From Pelagihabitans sp947500445 (GTDB lineage Bacteria; Bacteroidota; Bacteroidia; Flavobacteriales; Flavobacteriaceae), in assembly GCF_050589625.1 (NCBI RefSeq), contig NZ_JBNGOP010000004.1, positions 124,001 through 188,000 of the forward strand: a DNA stretch of 64,000 bases. Reading direction: 5' to 3'. Position 1 is the stretch's first letter; every line of letters begins with the position of its first letter. The notes under the pieces are model-generated. The model was given only the letters and a program-made list of their open reading frames with translations. It searched no databases and was not told the origin of the DNA. This document shows, in pieces, positions 41,952 through 49,491 of the stretch. A program made the translations under genes and the position numbers.

Positions 41952-42701
41952 ATGAGAAGTAAAATAGTAGCAGGAAACTGGAAGATGAATAAAAATAGGA
42001 CCGAGACCGAAGCCTTGTTGGCGGAGTTATCGGCAAAACTGCCCGATACGAATGCCGAAGTAATGGTCGCCCCACCTTACGTAAATCTGGGTGAAGCTGT
42101 CCGGTATCTTGATGATTCCATTATAGCGGTCATTGCCCAAAACATGCATTTTGCAGAAAGCGGTGCATATACCGGCGAGATTTCCGCAGATATGTTGTTG
42201 GATATTGGTGTGGATACCGCCATCATCGGTCATTCCGAACGTAGGGCCTATTTTGGGGAAACCGATGCTATTTTGGCTAAAAAAGTAGCTTTTGCCCTAG
42301 AAAAGAACATTCGTACCATGTTTTGTTTTGGGGAAGAATTGGAAGATAGAAAATCCGGGAACCATTTTAACGTGGTGGCCGACCAGCTAAAAAATGCGCT
42401 GTTCTCCTTGGATGCTTCGGCATGGAAAAATATTGTTCTGGCTTACGAACCGGTATGGGCCATCGGCACCGGGGAAACGGCTTCACCGGAGCAGGCGCAA
42501 GAAATGCACGCCTTTATCCGAAAAACGATTACCGATCGTTACGACGCCAATGTTGCCGGTAATGTATCCATATTGTATGGTGGTAGTGTAAAGCCTGGCA
42601 ATGCCAATGAAATTTTCTCCAAACCCGATGTGGACGGTGGTTTGATCGGGGGCGCCTCACTGGTAGCCGATGATTTTATCGCCATTATCAAGGCAATATA
42701 G
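41952..42701 (+). CDS. tpiA: Triosephosphate isomerase
   Basis: Interconverts dihydroxyacetone phosphate and glyceraldehyde 3-phosphate in glycolysis. The length of 249 residues is normal. The substrate-binding Lys is in AGNWKMNKN near residue 10, the catalytic His is in IIGHSERRAYF near 96, the catalytic Glu is in LAYEPVWAIGTG near 166, and phosphate-binding YGGSVKP lies near 208. It sits directly upstream of prmA (20 bp). Confidence 0.97.
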   Translation: MRSKIVAGNWKMNKNRTETEALLAELSAKLPDTNAEVMVAPPYVNLGEAVRYLDDSIIAVIAQNMHFAESGAYTGEISADMLLDIGVDTAIIGHSERRAYFGETDAILAKKVAFALEKNIRTMFCFGEELEDRKSGNHFNVVADQLKNALFSLDASAWKNIVLAYEPVWAIGTGETASPEQAQEMHAFIRKTITDRYDANVAGNVSILYGGSVKPGNANEIFSKPDVDGGLIGGASLVADDFIAIIKAI

Positions 42702-42720
42702 ACAACCTTTTATTTTTTTG

Positions 42721-43584
42721 ATGGCAGATACGGATACGGTTTATGTAGAGTATGTTTTTAACGTAAACCCTTTACAGCCCGCATGCGATATTTTGATTGC
42801 GGAGCTGGGCGAGGAGGGTTTTGAAAGTTTTGTGGAAAACGAAGATGGGGTACTGGCATATATCCAAAAAGAAGACTGGGACCCCGATGTACTTCAAAAA
42901 ATTTCTATACTGTCGAATACCGATTTCGAATTTTCCCATTCCAAACGTGAAATTCAACAGGAGAATTGGAACGCAAACTGGGAGCGACATTTTGAACCTA
43001 TTAGCGTAGACGATACCTGTGTGGTGCGCGCCCCCTTTCATGACAAGGTGGATGTGGAATACGACATTGTGATCATGCCTAAAATGAGTTTTGGTACCGG
43101 TCACCATGAGACCACCCATATGATGCTGGCGTATATTTTGGCCAACGATATGCAAGAAAAAGCGGTTTTGGATATGGGTAGCGGAACCGGGGTGCTCGCC
43201 ATTCTAGCAGCCATGAAAGGAGCAAAATCGGTCGATGCGATAGACATCGACCATTGGTGTTTTTTAAACGCAAAAGAGAATGTAGATCGTAATGGCTGCT
43301 CCCATATACAGGTTTTTGAGGGGGATGTGGCTTTGATCGGTGAAAAGAAGTACGACCTCATCTTGGCAAATATCAACCGTAATATTTTACTGAGCGATAT
43401 TCCTTCCTATGCCGGGGCTTTGCGCCCGGGGGGACAGCTTTTCCTGAGCGGTTTTTTTGAAGAAGACCTACCCTTGGTGAACGAACGTGCGTCACTATCG
43501 GGGCTCGAGTATCGGTCAAATCGTGAAAAAAATAATTGGGTCGCGGCCCATTATGCTATTTCTGATGTTAGCATACGCAAATAG
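42721..43584 (+). CDS. prmA: Ribosomal protein L11 methyltransferase
   Basis: SAM-dependent methylation of ribosomal protein L11. The start at 42721 (MADTDTVYVEY) fits homologues; an in-frame ATG 17 codons upstream lies inside tpiA. It is 287 residues long. The N-terminal domain includes ENWNANWERHFEPI and the catalytic domain MSFGTGHHETTHMML, VLDMGSGTGVLAILAAMKGA and DLILANINRNILL. The last residues, AISDVSIRK and the stop, are encoded by a repeat element that begins at 43553. Homologues usually end shortly after the NNWVAA block, so the native C-terminus has probably been replaced. Function should be unaffected. Confidence 0.95.
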   Translation: MADTDTVYVEYVFNVNPLQPACDILIAELGEEGFESFVENEDGVLAYIQKEDWDPDVLQKISILSNTDFEFSHSKREIQQENWNANWERHFEPISVDDTCVVRAPFHDKVDVEYDIVIMPKMSFGTGHHETTHMMLAYILANDMQEKAVLDMGSGTGVLAILAAMKGAKSVDAIDIDHWCFLNAKENVDRNGCSHIQVFEGDVALIGEKKYDLILANINRNILLSDIPSYAGALRPGGQLFLSGFFEEDLPLVNERASLSGLEYRSNREKNNWVAAHYAISDVSIRK

Positions 43585-43654
43585 AAACCAGGGATTTTTT
43601 GTTTAGGCGAAAAAGAACAAGTGTTAAGGGGCAAACTAACATCAGAAATGGTAT
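43553..43654 (+). repeat. 102-bp palindromic-ended repeat element, copy B, overlapping prmA
   Basis: The left end ATGCTATTTCTGATGTTAG and the complement of the right end, ATACCATTTCTGATGTTAG, match at 17 of 19 positions. The interior shares CGCAAATAGAAACCAGGGAT with the copies at 55578 and 6061. The first 32 bases lie inside the prmA reading frame. Confidence 0.75.
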
Positions 43655-43835
43655 TATGGTCTAAAGAGTTGACATGTTGGTGCTTATGTGCTGAAATTTC
43701 CCACGGTATTTCTCGCTGGACTGACATTCCTAAGCGCAAAATGATTCTGTTAAAAAAACCGGAAAGCGTTTTTTTTTCAGTTCAGAAGGTTATATTTAAT
43801 CTTGAAACCACAGGTATAACGTTAAAGTTATTGTT

Positions 43836-44111
43836 ATGGGTTACAAAGAAAAGTACCAAGAGGATGTATTATTGGAGGAGGAGACCGTCAAACAAAATGA
43901 GATCGTACTCTTCAATGATGAGGTCAACACCTTTGACCATGTAATCGAAACATTGATCGCCGTATGTGAACACTCCCCGGAACAGGCCGAACAGTGTTCC
44001 CTAATTGTACATTATAATGGAAAATGCACGGTTAAAACGGGGGAATACGATGATTTGAAACCACGTTGCAGCCGTTTGCTCCAAGCAGGCCTCAGTGCCG
44101 AAATCGTGTAA
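43836..44111 (+). CDS. clpS: ATP-dependent Clp protease adaptor ClpS
   Basis: A 91-residue adaptor that delivers N-degron substrates to ClpAP. The N-terminal extension (residues 1-20) is charged and flexible. The core contains IVLFNDEVNTFDHVIETLI, which holds the Asn-Asp-x-x-x-x-x-x-x-Val binding-pocket pattern, and the helix SPEQAEQCSLIVHYNGKC with the conserved His. The chain ends LLQAGLSAEIV. It follows prmA by about 250 bp, much of it occupied by the repeat element. The prmA-clpS order is typical of flavobacteria. Confidence 0.93.
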   Translation: MGYKEKYQEDVLLEEETVKQNEIVLFNDEVNTFDHVIETLIAVCEHSPEQAEQCSLIVHYNGKCTVKTGEYDDLKPRCSRLLQAGLSAEIV

Positions 44112-44198
44112 TACGACTATCCAGCTTCTTTTTTATAATTGACAACTGTATTCGCATTACGCGAGAACTATTTATATCATCTACTTAGGTAGTTGGTA

Positions 44199-47042
44199 TC
44201 AGTTTTTATAAACCAGTTGGGCACTGGTCCTTCCCCTTGAAGTGAACAGTTTGATCAAGTACATTCCGGTTCGTAGTTGATCCAAGACCACAAATTCCTG
44301 TTCCTCCGTTATCGTTTTTCGGAATACCTGTTTTCCGGTCAGGTCATAAATTTCTATCCATACTTCATCTGCAGGAATATCAGCGGAATAGACGGTAATC
44401 CCCGTGCTTATGGGGTTCGGTAAGGCTATAAAGGGATTGGTCCTTAAAAAAACGAGATCGGCTTCCCCTGAAAAGAAAGCGGTGCCATCGGTAAGATCGA
44501 TACGTATGCGATAACGGTTGAGGCCTTCATTGGGCATGGGGTCGAAGTATGTCGTATCCCGGGCGTCCAAGGTTTCGAGCGTTCCGATTTCGACAAAGGC
44601 ATCCCCTTGTTGCCGCTCAATGGCCACGGTAGCTACCTGATAAAGGCTGCTAAGGGCAATAGAAAGCGCTGCTCCGGTACCATCCTCGCTTTTATTGGCG
44701 ATCAGTGAAGCGTCATAACAAGGGCCACCGAAGGTGCGGTAATCGATCGTTTCGCTGCGTATGCCCGAACTTCCGTCGTTCAATACGGGTTTTATCGAAA
44801 AATAGGGCGATGCGATTTCCTGCACGCTAACGACCAATGCCGTGTCCCTTAGGGTAGATAAGAGCTCAAGATCGGCTCCGTTCAAATTATAGACTTCGTA
44901 CGCGTCGTCCTGTTCTTGCGCGTTCCAGGTAATTTCCACAGCGTCCCTACAATCCAAGGCAACATTAATGGTCGGAGCCCTGGAAATTTGAAAGGAATCG
45001 GAGAGGTATTCCCTGGTGCCAATGGTCATTTTAAGGATACCGGTGGCACTCAATCCCTCTGGCGGGGACCATAGGAGAAAACCTTCTTCCAATGATGCCT
45101 CCTCCGCAATCGTTTCCCAATCGACTCCGTTGCTATAGCTTACTTCCAGTATTCCAGACTCTTGGTCGAAGCTGTTTTCCCATCTGAGATAGCTTAGGGT
45201 TTCCCCATCATAGGGCAGGTTGTCCCCGCTTACGGGATAGTTCCATTGGAAAAAATCATTGTTTTGTACTTCATAGGCAATAGCAAAAGCTTGGGGGCCG
45301 CCAGAAATATCGAATCCCGATACCCTAAGGTTCATTTGTCCGGGCGCCGGGTCCGTTATCAGGATTTGTTCCACATTGTTCAGACGGTCAATCCCGGTGG
45401 TCGCTGCTGTTTCGAGTGCCGATAAGGAAGGGTCGGTACGCAATACCCATGGCATATAGGTGTTGTTTTGGCCATCGACAATGGTAAGGTCCAAATCGTT
45501 CACCAGTGCCTTATTGCTATTGACCTCCGCGGGTGCATCCGTCCATACCAAGGTCGCCTTTAAAAATTTGGTATTGGGAGGCACGGTAATCGTAAAATTT
45601 TGATCGGTTCCCCCATCTACTGTACCGGTAACAAAACGGTTCGATCTAATGTTTTCCAGTGCTTTATACGCATTTACCGCGCCGTAGCCCGAACGATGGT
45701 CGGGGCCTGGGGAATTTAGGTCGTCGGCCGTAGAGATCAATACCGCTTTTAATAGGGCTGCGGTCGGGGTTTCGCCATACCATTGTTGATACCCTTGGAG
45801 CAGTAGCGCGGCTACCCCAGAGGTCAATGCCGTAGCATTCGATGTTCCGGTAATGCTATAGGCCACGAGGTCCGGTTTGATCCTACCATCATAAGTCGGT
45901 CCGCTCGACGAAAACGAAACCACCTGTCCTTCCTCATTGGTAGCTCCTACAAGTAGGGTGTTTTTCGCCATTTTAAAGTTTCCCGTAAGGTTACCATAGG
46001 TACCTAGGTCTGCATAGGGGCCGTCCGTTGGAATTTCCTGTCCGTCATTCCCGGCCGAAAAAACATGTAGTTCTTCAGAATGGGTATAGGTGTGGTCGTC
46101 GTATGCGGCAGCTACCGAGCCGTAAAAGTTTTCGATGGCCGTACCGTAGGAATGGTTTTGCACAAAAATACCGGCCGACGATAGGTTGGTTTCAGGGTCT
46201 GGCGATACCAAGGAAAAGTCCGAGGATTGTAGTTTTGCCCCAGGGGCGATTCCCTTGCCCTTGATCGAGGAATTGCCCAGGCCGGCGATAATGGTCGCCA
46301 TGTCAGTAGCATGATCGTCCACCGTTTCGGCGATCAAAGGGGAGTCGGTGAGTTTATCGATCAAGTCGATATCCCCTTCGCGAAACTTGTTGTCCTTTAC
46401 CGAAACGGTTATCCCATTGCCGTTCAGTTCGGGATGGTCTCGGTATATTTTTGGAATATTATTTATGGATGGGTTCAAGTCCCTTACGGTACTTTCAGGG
46501 ACGGTTTTAAGGGTTTCCTTGCCGATATAGCGGACAGTCGGTTCTGCCATAAGCTCTGAAAGAAAGGAAACCGTGCTTGCCTTGAAGTAAATGGTATTGA
46601 AATGACGGTGTACTATGGTAACATCCGGAAATTTGGCCAATAGCGCCAGTGTGCGTTCCGCATTGTCGGTTGTCGTCACATAGGGTATAGCACTATCGGT
46701 ATTGCCGATGTCCTGGATAAGGCGGTCCGCTACTTTCCACCAATCGTTTGCGGGTACTGCGGAAAGTCCTTTTTTCTTTTTTAGGATAGCTGTATCGGTG
46801 ATGAAAACAATGGCGTGGTACGGGTCCAAAAAGCGTTTTAATACATAACCTTCGTCCCTTAGGTGTTCTCTTTTGATTGGATGTGCGAAACGCACCAAAA
46901 ATGTTTTTTGGCCATTTTTTGAAGAAACGCTTTGTTCCATATTGATGCTATCGCTGGCAAAAGAACTCCAAATCGGAGCTATCTTTTGCTGTCCAATACA
47001 CCATTGGACAAAAAGGGCCATAAACCAAAAACACTTTTTCAT
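44199..47042 (-). CDS. Subtilisin-like (S8) protease with T9SS type A sorting domain
   Basis: A large secreted serine protease of 947 residues. Signal peptide at 1-17. An N-terminal region of about 190 residues looks like an inhibitory prodomain. The catalytic Asp is in TVSVKDNKFREGD near residue 214, the His in VDDHATDMATIIAG near 243 and the Ser in GTSNATALTSGVAALLLQ near 402. The His motif HATDMA departs from the usual HGTHVA. Beta-rich domains follow, including a P-domain-like section (LKATLVWTDAPAE). The C-terminus (STGITVYSADIPADE, IYDLTGKQVFR, LRTGMYLIKLF) is a T9SS type A sorting domain. It converges on clpS. Confidence 0.92.
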   Translation of the reverse strand: MKKCFWFMALFVQWCIGQQKIAPIWSSFASDSINMEQSVSSKNGQKTFLVRFAHPIKREHLRDEGYVLKRFLDPYHAIVFITDTAILKKKKGLSAVPANDWWKVADRLIQDIGNTDSAIPYVTTTDNAERTLALLAKFPDVTIVHRHFNTIYFKASTVSFLSELMAEPTVRYIGKETLKTVPESTVRDLNPSINNIPKIYRDHPELNGNGITVSVKDNKFREGDIDLIDKLTDSPLIAETVDDHATDMATIIAGLGNSSIKGKGIAPGAKLQSSDFSLVSPDPETNLSSAGIFVQNHSYGTAIENFYGSVAAAYDDHTYTHSEELHVFSAGNDGQEIPTDGPYADLGTYGNLTGNFKMAKNTLLVGATNEEGQVVSFSSSGPTYDGRIKPDLVAYSITGTSNATALTSGVAALLLQGYQQWYGETPTAALLKAVLISTADDLNSPGPDHRSGYGAVNAYKALENIRSNRFVTGTVDGGTDQNFTITVPPNTKFLKATLVWTDAPAEVNSNKALVNDLDLTIVDGQNNTYMPWVLRTDPSLSALETAATTGIDRLNNVEQILITDPAPGQMNLRVSGFDISGGPQAFAIAYEVQNNDFFQWNYPVSGDNLPYDGETLSYLRWENSFDQESGILEVSYSNGVDWETIAEEASLEEGFLLWSPPEGLSATGILKMTIGTREYLSDSFQISRAPTINVALDCRDAVEITWNAQEQDDAYEVYNLNGADLELLSTLRDTALVVSVQEIASPYFSIKPVLNDGSSGIRSETIDYRTFGGPCYDASLIANKSEDGTGAALSIALSSLYQVATVAIERQQGDAFVEIGTLETLDARDTTYFDPMPNEGLNRYRIRIDLTDGTAFFSGEADLVFLRTNPFIALPNPISTGITVYSADIPADEVWIEIYDLTGKQVFRKTITEEQEFVVLDQLRTGMYLIKLFTSRGRTSAQLVYKN

Positions 47043-47318
47043 AGCAGGTATTCACCTTTTAAAAGTATCGGTTTTCAAAAGAAAATCTGGTGTTTTTATC
47101 TTTTTTTCGACCAAAAACGTATCGTTTTTTTGTAGGAAACCAAATCTTAAAAAATGTTAACCCAAAATAGCGGAAAAATCGGCAAAAACAGCAGTATTTC
47201 GTCGATTTTTTGAGTAAAAAGTGCGGTTTATCGATAAAAGTTAATATTTTAACGGTGTCTTAACTTGGTGCACAAGGTTTGGACATTAATATATTATTAA
47301 CATAAATCGTATTAAAAA

Positions 47319-48164
47319 ATGAGAAAATTACGAAACTTTATGAAAGTGGTTGCTTTGTCATCCGTCGTTTTGGTCGCATCCTGTGAGAAGGACAACACCG
47401 AATCCGATGTGGCTTCTTCGGATGCCGTAAGTGATGATTTGGTAGCAAAACTAGATGGCTTTTACCTGAACGGTAAAGCTGCGGTACCTTTTGTTAACGA
47501 ATATCCCGATGGAAGTTCGCAAGAGGGTGTTATGGTCGAAGATCTTTTCTTCAGTACAGAACAAATTCAGGCCATGCAGAATTTGAAGGATGGGGAAATG
47601 GAAATATGGGGCGAACAGTATCGCACCACCAATTTGGTCAGTCAGCCCAAGACGATCAGCGTTATCGGTTATACCGGTGGTCAATTTGCTTTGAGCAGCG
47701 CTGGAAGAACCGGTTTGCAATGGGCGGTCAATAACTACAATAGACTGAACTTGAACATCCGTTTCACCCTTACTTTCGCGGCTTCTACGAGCGCCGATAT
47801 GGTCATTTATGACAATTCGGTGAACAATCCTGGGTCTTCAGGTGGGTCGGCTGGTTTTCCTTCAGGAGGAAATCCTTTTAAGTTCATTCAAATTTACGGG
47901 CTTTCCGGAAGCTCCAACAACGTGAACGAGCATGTTATCTGTCATGAAATGGGCCATTCTATCGGTTTCCGTCATACGGATTACTTTAGCCGTCAAAGCT
48001 GTGGTGACAACGTGAACGAAGGTAGTGCAGGAGTGGGAGCGATCTTGATTCCAGGAACACCATCCGGATTTGATCCGAATTCCATTATGTTGGCCTGCTT
48101 TAACGACGGTGTTAACGGTGAGTTCAACAACAACGATATTACGGCATTGAACTTTTTGTACTAA
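47319..48164 (+). CDS. M57-type zinc metalloprotease lipoprotein (HEXXHXXGXXH)
   Basis: A 281-residue metzincin-type zinc protease. The N-terminus has a lipoprotein signal (VVLVASC, Cys near residue 23). The zinc site HEMGHSIGFRH lies near residue 210 with all three histidines and the catalytic Glu, and the Met-turn is probably NSIMLACF near 264. The sequence matches the M57/protease B-like family of Bacteroidota as I recall it. A Ser/Gly-rich stretch (NPGSSGGSAGFPSGGNP) precedes the active site. Monocistronic, with its own terminator; an extracellular digestive or processing role is likely. Confidence 0.9.
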   Translation: MRKLRNFMKVVALSSVVLVASCEKDNTESDVASSDAVSDDLVAKLDGFYLNGKAAVPFVNEYPDGSSQEGVMVEDLFFSTEQIQAMQNLKDGEMEIWGEQYRTTNLVSQPKTISVIGYTGGQFALSSAGRTGLQWAVNNYNRLNLNIRFTLTFAASTSADMVIYDNSVNNPGSSGGSAGFPSGGNPFKFIQIYGLSGSSNNVNEHVICHEMGHSIGFRHTDYFSRQSCGDNVNEGSAGVGAILIPGTPSGFDPNSIMLACFNDGVNGEFNNNDITALNFLY

Positions 48165-48186
48165 GTTTTTTGTTTTAATACTACTG

Positions 48187-48214
48187 AAGGGGCCGTGGAA
48201 ATGGCCCCTTTTTT
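48187..48214 (+). terminator. Rho-independent terminator after the M57 protease gene
   Basis: Eight-bp arms AAGGGGCC and GGCCCCTT followed by T. It overlaps the stop codon of the converging YeeE-type gene at 48213. Confidence 0.85.
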
Positions 48215-48626
48215 AATGCGGTAACTTTTCTTTCACCAGTCCGTATGCAAAAGTGCCGATCAGTGCCGCAAATATTAAGAGCACAACACTATAATTACCG
48301 GTACCGATTAAAACATACATCGGACCGGGGCATGCGCCCGCCAACGCCCATCCCAGGCCGAATAACGAGCCGCCCACAAGGTATCGTATAACGGACTTCT
48401 TTTTCTGGGGAAGTGCAATGGAGTTTCCCGCCACATCCTTGACCCCCATTCGTTTGAATAGGAACAGCCCGAGCATACCCACACCGACTGCGGACCCGAT
48501 AATACCATACATGTGCAGGGCTTCAAATCGGAACATTTCATAAATACGGTACCACGATACCGCTTCCGATTTCACCAAGATGATACCGAACAATATACCG
48601 ACACTTAAAAATTTTAGAAACTTCAT
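48213..48626 (-). CDS. YeeE/YedE-type sulfur transporter half (DUF6691-like)
   Basis: A 137-residue four-helix membrane protein. The motif GWALAGACPGPMYVLIG near residue 95 contains the conserved cysteine of the YeeE/YedE family, whose best-studied member takes up thiosulfate. This is the short half of a split two-gene transporter. Its start is one base past the stop of the partner gene at 48628, so the two are translationally linked. Confidence 0.88.
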   Translation of the reverse strand: MKFLKFLSVGILFGIILVKSEAVSWYRIYEMFRFEALHMYGIIGSAVGVGMLGLFLFKRMGVKDVAGNSIALPQKKKSVIRYLVGGSLFGLGWALAGACPGPMYVLIGTGNYSVVLLIFAALIGTFAYGLVKEKLPH

Positions 48627-48627
48627 C

Positions 48628-49185
48628 TTAAAAAATTAATGGGAAGAGTACATGGGTCATCAACAACCCACCAATAAAAAAACCGATTACCGCGATCAAT
48701 GAAGGCAACTGCAGATTGCTAAGCCCGGTAATGGCATGTCCCGAGGTGCATCCTCCGGCATAGCGGGTACCAAACCCTACCAAAAAGCCAGCGATTAAAA
48801 TAATGGACATGCCCTTGACGCTCCAAACCTGATCCCAATCGTAAAGTTCGCCGGGCAAAAGCGCCGCACCGGCCTTTTCAAACCCCAACTCGCTCAAAGC
48901 TGCAACCGTTTCGGGGTTTAAGGCAATGGGTTTTTGATCGGATAAAAATGTCACGGCAACAAAACCCCCGATAATCGCTCCCGCCACCACGGTTAGGTTC
49001 CACTTTTGGGATTTCCAATCAAAGGCGAAGAAATCGGCATATTTGCCGGCACCACCCATAGCACAAAGGGTACGCAGGTTGGACGACATTCCGAATGTCT
49101 TACCAAAAAAAACCAACAGCAGCATCACTATGGCAATCAAAGGGCCGGATACATACCACGGCCAAGGGTCTAGAATGAAATCCAT
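48628..49185 (-). CDS. YeeE/YedE-type sulfur transporter half
   Basis: A 185-residue membrane protein, the longer half of the split YeeE/YedE transporter. The conserved motif GFGTRYAGGCTSGHAITGLS near residue 145 carries the Cys and the GCTSGH core. A second, cytoplasm-facing region (TLCAMGGAGKYADFFAFDW) has another Cys. The pair could import thiosulfate or another reduced sulfur compound; no rhodanese, sulfurtransferase or metallo-beta-lactamase gene is adjacent to narrow this down. Confidence 0.88.
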   Translation of the reverse strand: MDFILDPWPWYVSGPLIAIVMLLLVFFGKTFGMSSNLRTLCAMGGAGKYADFFAFDWKSQKWNLTVVAGAIIGGFVAVTFLSDQKPIALNPETVAALSELGFEKAGAALLPGELYDWDQVWSVKGMSIILIAGFLVGFGTRYAGGCTSGHAITGLSNLQLPSLIAVIGFFIGGLLMTHVLFPLIF

Positions 49186-49491
49186 ACTTTTTTTGATAAA
49201 GATACTCAGAATCCGCTTCGAGCTAGGTAACGAATGTTATCCTAGGGTTCAGAAGTTATGCCATTTCAAAGTTTAAATGGCACGAGCTTTCCATAACTGC
49301 GGAGCGGAACGGAAACCAAGACGGACGGAAACGGTCCGGAAAAGGCTATCAAAGGGCCGGTGACACAAAACTTTAACAGTATGATCGGTATAGAATGGAG
49401 GTATGGAATGTACTTAAACGATATTTTGTGCGTTTGGTTCTCATAGATATTGCCAATCCCAAATCGGCCCTATCATTAACCTACTAGTGTT
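49186..49491. other. Intergenic region with one palindromic repeat
   Basis: A 306-base gap between divergent genes. Apart from the 24-bp palindrome at 49259-49282 I see no gene, RNA or clear promoter. Confidence 0.6.
49259..49282. repeat. 24-bp palindromic repeat, unit 5
   Basis: Arms TGCCATTT and AAATGGCA around CAAAGTTT, the most symmetrical member of the family. Confidence 0.7.
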
